Assembly: GCA_964468725.1 (NCBI GenBank)
Contig: CAYXVU010000128.1
Location: 1-17,073, forward strand
DNA: 17,073 nucleotides
Direction: 5' to 3'
DNA from: CAYXVU01 sp964468725
Lineage (GTDB): Bacteria; Acidobacteriota; Blastocatellia; UBA7656
Below the pieces are notes generated by a model that worked only from the letters and a program-made list of their open reading frames with translations, was not told the DNA's origin and ran no database searches. Of this stretch, positions 1 through 7,214 are shown piece after piece; position 1 is the stretch's first letter; every line of letters starts with the position of its first letter. A program made the translations under genes and the position numbers.

Positions 1-95
1 TTGGCCAGTTCGCGCGCCGTCACTTTGCCGATGCCGGAATTCGCCCCCGTCACCAGGCACGTCTTGCCTGCAACGCTCCAATCCGATTTCGTCAT
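1..95 (-). CDS. Short-chain dehydrogenase/reductase, N-terminal fragment (cut by window edge)
   Basis: The reverse strand from position 95 encodes 31 residues beginning MTKSDWSVAGKTCLVTGANS and continuing GIGK. TGANSGIG at residues 16-23 is the glycine-rich TGxxxGxG cofactor loop of classical short-chain dehydrogenases, preceded by the usual hydrophobic beta strand (TCLVT). This motif normally binds NAD(H) or NADP(H). The start is supported by a purine-rich AAGGAAGG stretch just upstream. The gene lies 47 bp downstream of the PLP-dependent lyase on the same strand, so it may be the last known member of a ChbG-lyase-SDR transcription unit. Catalytic Tyr and Lys lie outside the window, so the substrate cannot be judged. 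The family call is secure from the motif; everything beyond family is open. Confidence 0.85.
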   Translation of the reverse strand, partial: MTKSDWSVAGKTCLVTGANSGIGKVTARELA

Positions 96-142
96 TCCTT
101 CCTTTCAGCGACCCGCGAGGTCGTCAGGGCGAAGCGAATTCG

Positions 143-1300
143 CTAGGCTTGCAAAGCCTGTTCGAAATCTTCGATCAACTCGTCCGTTGCTTCGATGCCG
201 ACCGAGAGGCGAATGAGGCCATCGCTGATGCCGCAACGGGCGCGGTCTTCCGCCGTCATCCCCAGATGCGAAGTCAGCGCAGGCCGCGTCATCAAGGTTT
301 CGACGCCGCCCAGACTCGGCGCCACAATCGGCAACTGCATCCTCTTCATAAAGTGATCTGCGGCTTCAACGCCGCCCGTGAGTTCGAAACTCATCATGCC
401 GCTGAAGCCCTCAAATAAGGCGCGCGCGCGGCTGTGGCGCGGGTGGCTTTCCAGGCCCGGGTAATTTACCTGAGCAACCGCCGCCTGTTGCTCTAAAAAC
501 TGCGCCAGTCGCAACGCGCTCTGATTTTGATAGGCGACTCTGAGCGCCAGCGTCTTCATGCCGCGCTGCAAAAGAAAGCAGGCGTGCGGGTCGAGCGAGC
601 CGCCTAAATGATTGAGCTTGTGCGTAACCTTTTCGATCAAATCGGCGCGCCCAATCGCCGCCCCTGCCACCAGATCGGAGTGGCCGTTGAGGTACTTTGT
701 ACAACTGTGCAGCGAAATATCGAAGCCGTGTTCCGCCGGACGAAAATTCACCGGGCTGGCAAAGGTGTTATCAATGAGCGATACCAGACCGTGCGCTTTG
801 GCAAAGGCGGCGGCGGCGGGCAGATCGCCGACTTGCAGCATGGGATTGGTCAATGCTTCAACATAGATCGCTTTCGTATTCGGTCGCAATTGGCTCTGCC
901 ATGACGCCGGGTCGTCGGCGTTGATGAAGTCGTAAGTGATGCCGAACGAAGCCAAATCTTTGGTGATGAAATCATGGGTGCCGCCATAGAGCGTGTCTTG
1001 CGCCAACAGATGATCGCCCGACGCCAACACCGTCAAGAGCGCCGTCGAAATCGCTGCCATACCGCTTGCTGTTACCAGCGCGGCTTCGGCATTCTCCAGC
1101 GCCGCCAACTTGCGATGCAGCGTCAAATGATTCGGCGAATTGTTCAAGCGCAAGTAGCGCACCGCGTGATAGCTGCTCTCGCCCGCATAGTCGTAGGTTG
1201 AGGATTGAAAGATCGGCATGACGACCGCGCCTTCGATGCGCGGCTCCGGTTCGCCCGCGTGAACCACTTTCGTTTCCATGCGACGGTACTTCGTAGACAT
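143..1300 (-). CDS. PLP-dependent trans-sulfuration enzyme (cystathionine gamma-lyase / gamma-synthase / methionine gamma-lyase family)
   Basis: The 385-residue product has the full length of the Cys/Met-metabolism PLP family (about 380-400). Visible landmarks are Tyr49-x-Arg51 (the YxR phosphate and substrate pair contributed across the dimer), SGM at 79-81 (PLP phosphate loop), Asp177 in the LIDNTFASP stretch (binds the pyridine nitrogen), and Lys202 in HSCTKYLNGHSD, the Schiff-base lysine. SLGGVETL near the C-terminus is the substrate carboxylate-binding region. In LYGGTHDF the position after LYG is Gly107, where methionine gamma-lyases usually have Cys. That favours a cystathionine gamma-lyase or gamma-synthase type reaction, but sequence alone does not settle substrate. 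It is cytoplasmic, with no signal peptide. The start is fixed by an AGAAGGAGA Shine-Dalgarno. It sits 19 bp after the ChbG-like gene, so co-transcription is likely. The usual SRxxNPT context is replaced by LRLNNSPN, a mild divergence. Confidence 0.93.
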   Translation of the reverse strand: MSTKYRRMETKVVHAGEPEPRIEGAVVMPIFQSSTYDYAGESSYHAVRYLRLNNSPNHLTLHRKLAALENAEAALVTASGMAAISTALLTVLASGDHLLAQDTLYGGTHDFITKDLASFGITYDFINADDPASWQSQLRPNTKAIYVEALTNPMLQVGDLPAAAAFAKAHGLVSLIDNTFASPVNFRPAEHGFDISLHSCTKYLNGHSDLVAGAAIGRADLIEKVTHKLNHLGGSLDPHACFLLQRGMKTLALRVAYQNQSALRLAQFLEQQAAVAQVNYPGLESHPRHSRARALFEGFSGMMSFELTGGVEAADHFMKRMQLPIVAPSLGGVETLMTRPALTSHLGMTAEDRARCGISDGLIRLSVGIEATDELIEDFEQALQA

Positions 1301-1319
1301 TCGGTATTCTCCTTCTGAA

Positions 1320-2285
1320 TTAGTTGCCGGTCGCGCGCGCCGCCGTCTTCGCAGCGCGCTCTTTACGTTGCAAATCTCTGAGAGCGCGAAAGCCGATCCG
1401 CTTAATGCCCTGTGATTCGATGATCTGCCGAATCTCCGGGTCGGAGGTAAACAGCCGATGTTCGGCGGCGCGTTCTTCCCATGAATTGGTGATGTGCTTC
1501 ATCTCTTCGCCCGCCAGCGCCGCGTGTATGTACAACTCGGTCACCCCTGGTTTCAACTCTCTGAGAATGCGTTTCCAGTAGACATCAATCGCTTCGCCCT
1601 TCTTTCGCATATCGTGAATCAAGTAGTCGGGGCAGAGGATGCCATCCTCTTCGAGCTGTTTTCGCAAGCCTGCGCCGCCGCGCGCCGCCAACACCTCTTG
1701 CGATGCCATCCGAAGGGGCAGATCGAACTCTCTGGCCAATCGGCGATAGGCTTCATAAAAGCGCAGGTCGTATTGCAGCGTGCCCATGTGCGAATCCAGA
1801 TGGGTGACATCAATCCCTGCGGCGAGGGCTTTGACGACTTGTGCGCGGGCTTCGATGTAGGCTTGTTCGGGCGTCGCGTTTTGATAGACGTGCAAAATAT
1901 CCGGCCACAGATAGCCTTGCGAATCTACCAGTCCGGGCACATCGCTTTTGCTGGCGACCGGCCCCCACTTGTAATGCTTCCACTCGCTCGTGTGCGTCAG
2001 GTGCAGACCGAAATCGGCTCGCGGATGCGCTTTGGCATAATTGGCGATTTCGAGAAACCAAGGGCAGGGAACCATGATCGTGCCCGAGGTCATCAAGCCG
2101 TTCTCCATCGCGTCAATGGCAGCGACCACCGACGCATGGCTCATGCCAACGTCATCGCCGTTGATGATGAGAACCTTGTCGGTCGCTTTCAGTCCGAGTC
2201 GTTCGGCCAGCATCGGCTTGGTCGTTTGAGCCATCAACAGAGGGGGCATCATCAATACCCAAAGCAAGGTGCAGAGTCTTTTCAT
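1320..2285 (-). CDS. Secreted ChbG/YdjC-family carbohydrate deacetylase
   Basis: The 321-residue product begins with a signal peptide (MKR, then a hydrophobic run to about residue 19, MAQ cleavage region), so it is probably periplasmic or secreted. The rest matches the ChbG/YdjC fold: a first strand ending INGDDVGMSH (Asp44 and Asp45, metal and catalytic acidic pair), GLHLTHTSEW with His95 and His98, and HLDSHMG at 162-168 supplying further metal-binding His/Asp residues. Known members are metal-dependent deacetylases that remove N-acetyl groups from chito-oligosaccharides or related sugars. Most are cytoplasmic, so the signal peptide marks an exported subgroup. The Lys/Arg/Ala-rich C-tail after about 305 looks disordered. 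An AGGGAGA Shine-Dalgarno precedes the start. It is the first gene of a probable unit with the PLP lyase 19 bp downstream. The exact sugar substrate is unknown. Confidence 0.88.
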   Translation of the reverse strand: MKRLCTLLWVLMMPPLLMAQTTKPMLAERLGLKATDKVLIINGDDVGMSHASVVAAIDAMENGLMTSGTIMVPCPWFLEIANYAKAHPRADFGLHLTHTSEWKHYKWGPVASKSDVPGLVDSQGYLWPDILHVYQNATPEQAYIEARAQVVKALAAGIDVTHLDSHMGTLQYDLRFYEAYRRLAREFDLPLRMASQEVLAARGGAGLRKQLEEDGILCPDYLIHDMRKKGEAIDVYWKRILRELKPGVTELYIHAALAGEEMKHITNSWEERAAEHRLFTSDPEIRQIIESQGIKRIGFRALRDLQRKERAAKTAARATGN

Positions 2286-2327
2286 CGCCGGTCAATCTCC
2301 CTGTCTGAGTTGTGTGAGAACGGAATA

Positions 2328-2357
2328 ATTCTGAACTTCAAGCGCGGCGGTTGACAA
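2328..2357 (-). promoter_or_regulatory. Possible sigma70-type promoter for the ChbG-lyase-SDR unit
   Basis: On the minus strand a TTGTCA -35 hexamer (2352-2357, five of six consensus bases) is separated by 18 bp from CAGAAT (2328-2333, four of six). Transcription would begin near 2321, leaving a leader of about 36 nt before the ChbG start codon. Only hexamer matching supports this. Confidence 0.3.
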
Positions 2358-2374
2358 ATCGAAGGAGACAATTA

Positions 2375-2446
2375 GGTTGAAGGTTACAGGTTTCATTACC
2401 TGAATTTCTGCCCTCACCTTCGACCTTCAACTTTCAACCTTCAACC
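2375..2446. repeat. Inverted arrays of a 7-bp unit (GGTTGAA / CCTTCAA)
   Basis: Three GGTTGAA-like heptads occupy 2375-2395. After a 21-bp spacer, four CCTTCAA-like heptads occupy 2417-2444, in exact 7-bp phase with the first array and followed by CC. The outer arms GGTTGAAGGTT (2375-2385) and AACCTTCAACC (2436-2446) are perfect 11-bp inverted repeats, and CAGGT / ACCTG (2387-2391 / 2398-2402) form a smaller nested stem with a 6-nt loop. The element lies in the 191-bp gap between the dioxygenase-rhodanese gene and the ChbG-like gene. No T-tract follows, so it is not an obvious intrinsic terminator. Confidence 0.85.
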
Positions 2447-2476
2447 GCTTCTTTGTCACTCATCCTGATAACCCTA

Positions 2477-3880
2477 TCAACCTGTGCAGGCCGCACCGGC
2501 CCCTTCGGTCGGGTGTCCGGCGGCGATCCAGCCGTTCGTCCCGCCGACGACGTTGAAGAGATTGCCAAACCCGTGCCGTTCAAGCAGACTGCACGCGATA
2601 CTCGAACGATAGCCGCTTGCGCAGATGACGGTGATGGGACGCTTTCGGTCGGCTTCGGACAATCGCTTCTCCAGTTCATTGAGCGGCAAACTGTATGCGC
2701 CGGTCGCGTGCGCGGCGTTATATTCACCTGGGCGGCGCACGTCTAAGAGTTGCTGATCGAAGCGCTCATCAAGGCGTTGGCGCAATTCGTCAACCGTGAT
2801 CTGTGCGGTCATTGCGACCTCAAATCCAGCTTGATTCCACGCCAGCATGCCGCCGCCGAGATAGCCTTTCACGCTTTCGATGCCGACGCGCGCCAGTCGT
2901 GTAACCGCTTCGTCAACCTGCGCCGTGTCGTCTGCAACGATGATGATGGACGCGCTCATCGCTATCAAGGTTCCCGCCCACGAAGCGAATTGCCCGCCCA
3001 ACCCGATGTTGAGTGCGCCGGGAATGTGACCCGTACCGAAGGCCGCAGCGGTTCGCACATCGAGCACGAGATGATCTTGCCGTTGCAAGTCGCGGACTTC
3101 TGTGGCTGAGAGTTCAGCAGGCCCTACCAGATCAGCGAGCGATAGGGGGCCGGTGCGATTGATTTCTGCATCGCGCGGAAAATAGGCGGGAGCTTCCGGC
3201 AAATCGGTGGTCATCAAGCGCACGAACTCTTCTTTGCTCATCGGCTTGAGGGCGTAATTCATTGCCCGCTGTCTGCCGATAGTTGATGAGGTATCTTGCG
3301 AGATATTGCGCCCGCACAGCGAACCGGCTCCGTGCGCCGGATAGACTTCCGTTCGGTCGTCGAGTCGTAACAGCTTTTGATGCAGACTGTCATAGAGCAG
3401 CGCCGCCATCTCTTCTGCCGTATAGCCCTTCGACCCAACCAGATCAGGCCGCCCGACATCTCCGATGAAGAGGGTGTCGCCGGTCAGAACTTTCTGCGGC
3501 TGGTTGAGGTCTTCGCTGTCCGAAACGAGAATGGAAATGCTCTCCGGCGTATGTCCCGGCGTCTCCAGTACGCGCAGCGTGACCTTACCGAGCCGAATCT
3601 CTTCGCCGTCAGTGACCGCGCGATGGGCAAAGAGCGCGCCCGCTTTTGCGCCAAAGACGATCTCCGCGCCGGTGCGCGCCGCCAACTCTCTATGGCCGCT
3701 CACAAAATCGGCGTGCAGATGCGTCTCGATGACATACTTGATCTGCAACCCCTGCGCGGCGGCTTCTTGGAGGTATTGCTCAACGTCGCGCTGCGGATCA
3801 ACCACTGCCGCTTCGCCTGCCGAACCAATCAAATACGACGCATGCGCCAGACAGCCCAAATAAAATTGTTTGAAGTACAT
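2477..3880 (-). CDS. CstB-like persulfide dioxygenase-rhodanese fusion (MBL fold plus two rhodanese domains)
   Basis: The 467-residue product has an N-terminal metallo-beta-lactamase domain (about 1-210) with THLHADFVSGH (His54, His56, Asp58), His110, Asp135 and His183, the ETHE1/persulfide-dioxygenase pattern in which a single iron is expected. A first rhodanese-like domain (about 262-355) keeps the fold markers but has VADDTAQ where the catalytic Cys loop should be, so it is probably inactive. The second (about 362-460) has an intact loop CASGYRSS with Cys420. This order matches Staphylococcus aureus CstB, which oxidises low-molecular-weight persulfides and makes thiosulfate by sulfur transfer. 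It is presumably cytoplasmic. The start at MYFKQFY is chosen because a perfect AAGGAGG lies 5 nt upstream and the family begins there; an in-frame upstream ATG at 4039 would run through the end of the phosphatase gene. It follows the PhoD-like gene by 64 bp on the same strand. Confidence 0.93.
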   Translation of the reverse strand: MYFKQFYLGCLAHASYLIGSAGEAAVVDPQRDVEQYLQEAAAQGLQIKYVIETHLHADFVSGHRELAARTGAEIVFGAKAGALFAHRAVTDGEEIRLGKVTLRVLETPGHTPESISILVSDSEDLNQPQKVLTGDTLFIGDVGRPDLVGSKGYTAEEMAALLYDSLHQKLLRLDDRTEVYPAHGAGSLCGRNISQDTSSTIGRQRAMNYALKPMSKEEFVRLMTTDLPEAPAYFPRDAEINRTGPLSLADLVGPAELSATEVRDLQRQDHLVLDVRTAAAFGTGHIPGALNIGLGGQFASWAGTLIAMSASIIIVADDTAQVDEAVTRLARVGIESVKGYLGGGMLAWNQAGFEVAMTAQITVDELRQRLDERFDQQLLDVRRPGEYNAAHATGAYSLPLNELEKRLSEADRKRPITVICASGYRSSIACSLLERHGFGNLFNVVGGTNGWIAAGHPTEGAGAACTG

Positions 3881-3885
3881 GGTTT

Positions 3886-3892
3886 CCTCCTT
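3886..3892 (-). promoter_or_regulatory. Shine-Dalgarno deciding the start of the dioxygenase-rhodanese gene
   Basis: CCTCCTT on the plus strand reads AAGGAGG on the coding strand, 5 nt before the ATG at 3880. It settles the start against an in-frame ATG 159 bp upstream. Confidence 0.8.
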
Positions 3893-3944
3893 AATCCCCT
3901 GCCAACATTGTACCGCGTACTGCCTCTCGGTGCGGTGTCGAGGG

Positions 3945-5312
3945 TTACTGCGGGAAGCCCAAATCAGCGGCTTTGATTTCGAACCGCCAATGCTCTTTGC
4001 CTTTGAGGTCAAGCGTGCGCAGCAACAAGCGCCGATCATTGGCCGTGCCGGAGACTTCGAGAAGGCCGAAATTTCTTATCCCATCCGTGACCCACGTGCC
4101 CGGCACTCGCGCCGGATTGTTCTCTTCAGCCGCAAGGCGACCGCCGCCGGAGGTCAGCGGGCTGGAGGTGAAATCATAGAGCGCATACAGACCCGGCTCC
4201 TGCCGCTTGATGAGTTCGGTGTGATGACGGTCGCCGGACAGAAACACCACGCCGGTAATCTTCTGCTCGCGGATGAAATCGAAGAGTTGCTTCTGTTCGT
4301 GCGGGATTTTGCCGAACCCTTCGAAATCCACTTGCGGATTGAGCATCTGATTGCCGCCCGCGATGATCTTGAAGGTGGCATTGCTCGAACGCAGCGATTC
4401 CAACAGCCAACGCATCTGCGCAGCGCCGAACATCACCTTGTCCGGCCCTTCAGGCCAGCGATTCGGCGAACGGTGATAGCGATCATCGAGCAAGAAGAAC
4501 TCTACGTCACTCCATTCGAATCTGCCGAAGACGCCGGGCGTGTCCATCGTGCCGTAGGCCGGATTCCCCCAATAATCTTTGAAGATTTGCAGGCTGACAT
4601 CGCGCAAGCGGAAGGTGCGGTCGGAATCATTCGAGCCGTAGTCGTGATCGTCCCAGATGGCATAGTGGTGCGTGGAAGCAAGCAACGCCTGCATCTCGCG
4701 CAATTCGCGGTTGGCGGCATTGCGATAGCGCATGCCGGATTCGCTCACCCAATCGGCTTCGCGGTAGTAGAGGTTGTCGCCAAGCCAAATCATCAAGTCG
4801 GGCTTTTGACCGGCGATGGTCGTGAAAATTTCCATGCCTTGTCCGTAGGGCGGGCCCGGACGATCATAAGGCGCATCATTGACGTAGGAACAAGAACCGA
4901 TGGCAACTTTGAAGGCGGGAGGGTCGGTACGATGCCGCCACATCGGTTGAGTCTGAAACGTCGCCGTATAGGGCAGCGCGACGCGCAGACCTTCAAGATA
5001 GACTTCGTAATCGTACTTCGTTCCGAACTCTAACTCGGTCAGTTTGAAGCGCGCGATCAAATCGCTTTCGCGCGCGGTCTGAATGGTGTCGCTCAGGCGC
5101 GCCGATTCGGGCTTGCCCTGCTTCCAGAAGCGTACCTGCGCACGGCACGGTCTGCGTGTTTGCAGCCAGACGACAGTTTCGCTCAGTTCCGAGTAGCCGA
5201 GCATCGGCCCCGAACGCAACCACTGCGCCGGGTCAGGCTGATTCTGTTGCGCCAGCGAAAACCCGGCTGTCGTCAACCATAAGAGGAGCAAGGAGAGGGT
5301 GATCTTTTTCAT
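3945..5312 (-). CDS. PhoD-like alkaline phosphatase / metallophosphodiesterase, secreted
   Basis: The 455-residue product (from MKKITLS) starts with a clear signal peptide (KK, Leu-rich core, cleavage near SLAQ-Q, residues 19-23). A fibronectin-like N-terminal domain (about 33-125) precedes the PhoD catalytic domain, with GSC at 139-141, LGDN at 177-180, WDDHDYG at 220-226, DDR at 276-278 and SGDRHH at 359-364. These are the metal-binding and catalytic signatures of PhoD phosphatases, which cleave phosphomonoesters and diesters outside the cytoplasm using calcium and iron in characterised members. PhoD enzymes are usually Tat exported, but this leader has no RR motif and looks Sec-type. An in-frame ATG at 5357 adds 15 residues (MQFLAYFSIKGYGAA); I prefer 5312 because the signal peptide then has a normal N-region, but neither start has a strong Shine-Dalgarno. 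No Pho box was recognised. Confidence 0.9.
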   Translation of the reverse strand: MKKITLSLLLLWLTTAGFSLAQQNQPDPAQWLRSGPMLGYSELSETVVWLQTRRPCRAQVRFWKQGKPESARLSDTIQTARESDLIARFKLTELEFGTKYDYEVYLEGLRVALPYTATFQTQPMWRHRTDPPAFKVAIGSCSYVNDAPYDRPGPPYGQGMEIFTTIAGQKPDLMIWLGDNLYYREADWVSESGMRYRNAANRELREMQALLASTHHYAIWDDHDYGSNDSDRTFRLRDVSLQIFKDYWGNPAYGTMDTPGVFGRFEWSDVEFFLLDDRYHRSPNRWPEGPDKVMFGAAQMRWLLESLRSSNATFKIIAGGNQMLNPQVDFEGFGKIPHEQKQLFDFIREQKITGVVFLSGDRHHTELIKRQEPGLYALYDFTSSPLTSGGGRLAAEENNPARVPGTWVTDGIRNFGLLEVSGTANDRRLLLRTLDLKGKEHWRFEIKAADLGFPQ

Positions 5313-5360
5313 AGCGGCACCATACCCTTTGATGCTGAAGTAAGCGAGGAATTGCATACC

Positions 5361-5375
5361 CCTCTAGCGCAGAGG
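5361..5375 (-). promoter_or_regulatory. Small hairpin over the possible upstream ribosome-binding site of the PhoD-like gene
   Basis: CCTCT (5361-5365) and AGAGG (5371-5375) pair around a 5-nt loop. On the coding strand the 3' arm, AGAGGGG, is the only Shine-Dalgarno-like stretch before the alternative start at 5357. Pairing would hide it, which either favours the 5312 start or makes the longer form conditional. Confidence 0.25.
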
Positions 5376-5379
5376 AGGA

Positions 5380-5408
5380 AATCTACCGCAGCCGTTCGTC
5401 AATAACAA
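5380..5408 (-). promoter_or_regulatory. Possible promoter for the PhoD-like gene
   Basis: Coding-strand TTGTTA (5403-5408) and TAGATT (5380-5385) are spaced by 17 bp, each matching four of six consensus bases. The site sits in the divergent region shared with the HEAT-repeat gene and lies next to the putative plus-strand promoter. Confidence 0.3.
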
Positions 5409-5409
5409 C

Positions 5410-5438
5410 TTGACTTAATCCTTGTGGCGGGGAAGAAT
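5410..5438 (+). promoter_or_regulatory. Possible promoter for the HEAT-repeat gene
   Basis: TTGACT (5410-5415, five of six) is followed after 17 bp by AAGAAT (5433-5438, four of six). A start near 5445 would give a leader of about 80 nt. The support is hexamer similarity plus position between two divergent genes. Confidence 0.3.
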
Positions 5439-5527
5439 GGGGGGCGTCAAACGATAAGTTCCCTTCAGCAAAGCCTCGAAAGCCCGGTGCCCAGGGCACA
5501 AGCAAGTTTCTCTCAGGAGTTGCGGAT

Positions 5528-6994
5528 ATGCCTTCAAAACCAAACCTCTTCGGACGTATACTCTCGCTTGCCATCAGCATCACGATGCTAGCCGCCGCGC
5601 TCACCCTATTGACGGCGACGGCTCCCGCTGAAGACCAATCGCTCGAAACCTTGCTCGCCTATTTGAAAAGTCCGCTTGCCGGAACGCGGCGCGATGCGGC
5701 GCGCAGACTCGGCGAGCGCCGCGTGCGCAATCAACTGGCCGTCGAAGCGCTGGCCGTCGCGGCGCGCAAAGATGAAGATCGGGACGTGCGGATTGCGGCA
5801 TTGAACTCGCTTGGCAAAATCAAAGACTTTGCCGCCTTGCCCGATATGCTCGATGCGCTCAAAGACCCGCACGAAGACGTGCGCCGGGAAGGCGTGCGCT
5901 CGCTGGTCGCTCTCTACACCGAACATAACATTGATTTCATCGTCAACCGGCGCGTCGGGTGGAATCGCTTCAACCCCTTCCTCGATACCAACGACAACGA
6001 AGTCATCGAGCCGTACATTCGCGTCGAGCCGAGCGTCATCAATCGGTTGGGTGATGCGGCGCGCGGCGATAACGATTTGGGCGTCCGCGTTGCGGCGATT
6101 CGCGGCCTCGGCGTGTTGCGCGGTTGGGGCGCGATGGATCAACTCGGCCAAGCTTTGCAAGCCGACCCCGATGTGCGCATAGATGTGATTCGCTCCTTCA
6201 TCAAGATCGGCGACCCGGCGGCAGGACGCTACCTGATTCCTTACTTCCGCGATTCGGATCGCACCATTCGCACGCAGGCGATGGTCGCTGCTGGGTTGTT
6301 AAAGAGCCGTCAGACGGTTGACCCCTTGCTGTCGGTTTACGGTCTCGGCCACGAAGACGAAAGCCTGATGAGCAAAATCGGGCGTAAAGCGAAGAATCCC
6401 TTTGCCTACACTCCGGCGCGCGATGAAGCGGCGCTGTGGGCGCTGTCGCTGATCGGCGATGAGAAGGCCGAACAGACCTTTGTCGAGAACATGGGCGATA
6501 AAGATACCGAACGCCGTCAATATGCTTACGAAGGATTGGCGCGCATCGCCGACAATCGCCATATGGATCAACTCTCGCGGCTCATCTTGACCGAGAAGAG
6601 CACGCAGGTAAAACTTGCGCAACACTTCGCGCTCTACAAGATGGGCAATCGCGCCCAGATCCAGCACCTCGTTCGCCGCCTCGATACCTACTATGCCGAA
6701 CAGGTGCGCAGCTACTTGCTGGAAGTTGATCATCCGGCGCACCTGTGGCCTTACGTGCGGTCGAGCAATGAGGTCGTGCGACGGGAAGTGATTGCCATTC
6801 TCGGTCAGATCGGCGACCGGGAAACCATCAGAGAATTGGAACCCATCGCCCGTAACTCAGCCGCCGAGACTTCGAACGTGGCAACCGTCGCCATCAAACG
6901 CATTGAGTGGAAACTGGCAGGCCGTCCGCGCGCCGAAGACGATGTATTGCAACGCGAGACGCGCCCGCGTCGTTCCGCTTCGCCCAACAACTAA
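5528..6994 (+). CDS. Secreted HEAT-repeat protein of unknown function
   Basis: The 488-residue product has an N-terminal export signal (basic start, hydrophobic segment about 11-31, APA cleavage site near 34). Almost all the rest is alpha-helical repeats of roughly 30-37 residues. Clear units include DVRIAALNSLGKI (86-98), DVRREGVRSLVAL (117-129), GVRVAAIRGLGVL (185-197), DVRIDVIRSFIKI (215-227), TIRTQAMVAAGLL (246-258) and VVRREVIAILGQI (416-428). The alternating D-V-R and A-L-G spacing is the HEAT or PBS-lyase-type repeat signature. Such proteins act as binding scaffolds; no catalytic motif is seen. An insertion at about 133-170 (RVGWNRFNPFLDTNDNEVIE) interrupts the repeat register. The C-tail (about 465-488) is charged and low in structure. 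AGGAG precedes the ATG. It is probably monocistronic, followed by a strong hairpin. The partner and role are unknown. Confidence 0.88.
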   Translation: MPSKPNLFGRILSLAISITMLAAALTLLTATAPAEDQSLETLLAYLKSPLAGTRRDAARRLGERRVRNQLAVEALAVAARKDEDRDVRIAALNSLGKIKDFAALPDMLDALKDPHEDVRREGVRSLVALYTEHNIDFIVNRRVGWNRFNPFLDTNDNEVIEPYIRVEPSVINRLGDAARGDNDLGVRVAAIRGLGVLRGWGAMDQLGQALQADPDVRIDVIRSFIKIGDPAAGRYLIPYFRDSDRTIRTQAMVAAGLLKSRQTVDPLLSVYGLGHEDESLMSKIGRKAKNPFAYTPARDEAALWALSLIGDEKAEQTFVENMGDKDTERRQYAYEGLARIADNRHMDQLSRLILTEKSTQVKLAQHFALYKMGNRAQIQHLVRRLDTYYAEQVRSYLLEVDHPAHLWPYVRSSNEVVRREVIAILGQIGDRETIRELEPIARNSAAETSNVATVAIKRIEWKLAGRPRAEDDVLQRETRPRRSASPNN

Positions 6995-7006
6995 TCCCTT
7001 CGAGAG

Positions 7007-7039
7007 AAAAAATGCCGACCGGACGCGACTCCGGTCGGC
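7007..7039 (-). terminator. Strong hairpin with U-tract in minus orientation
   Basis: GCCGACCGGA (7014-7023) and TCCGGTCGGC (7030-7039) are perfect 10-bp arms around a 6-nt loop. The six-A run at 7007-7012 becomes a U-tract right after the hairpin when read on the minus strand, so the intrinsic-terminator geometry points leftward. It lies 20 bp after the HEAT gene stop, where a plus-strand terminator would be expected, but no T-tract follows on that strand. It may still end HEAT transcripts or protect the 3' end. Confidence 0.6.
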
Positions 7040-7214
7040 CATGACTGACGAAAGAATCACCTCGGTGTTTAGGTGAATTGCCGCCATTCTACTCTCGCTG
7101 CGCTTTGCTTCTCAACACTATTTTCTCAAGAGTGACAAATGACGAAAGCCGGTTGTTGACTATTCGTTGTGAGTGATTGGATCGCTGCCCTCGAAGCGAA
7201 TGAATCCTTCTGCT

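Noticed and set aside
3881..4039. In-frame N-terminal extension of the dioxygenase-rhodanese gene to an ATG at 4039
   Set aside because: It would overlap the coding end of the PhoD-like gene, has no family similarity, and the 3880 start has a perfect Shine-Dalgarno.
3870..5033. Long plus-strand open frame opposite the PhoD-like gene
   Set aside because: It is antisense to a gene with complete catalytic motifs, has no recognisable domain, and is typical of GC-rich codon-bias shadows.
5371..5379. AGGAGG-like sequence on the plus strand in the divergent region
   Set aside because: No start codon follows at a usable distance and no open frame begins there; it is the complement of the leader hairpin of the PhoD-like gene.
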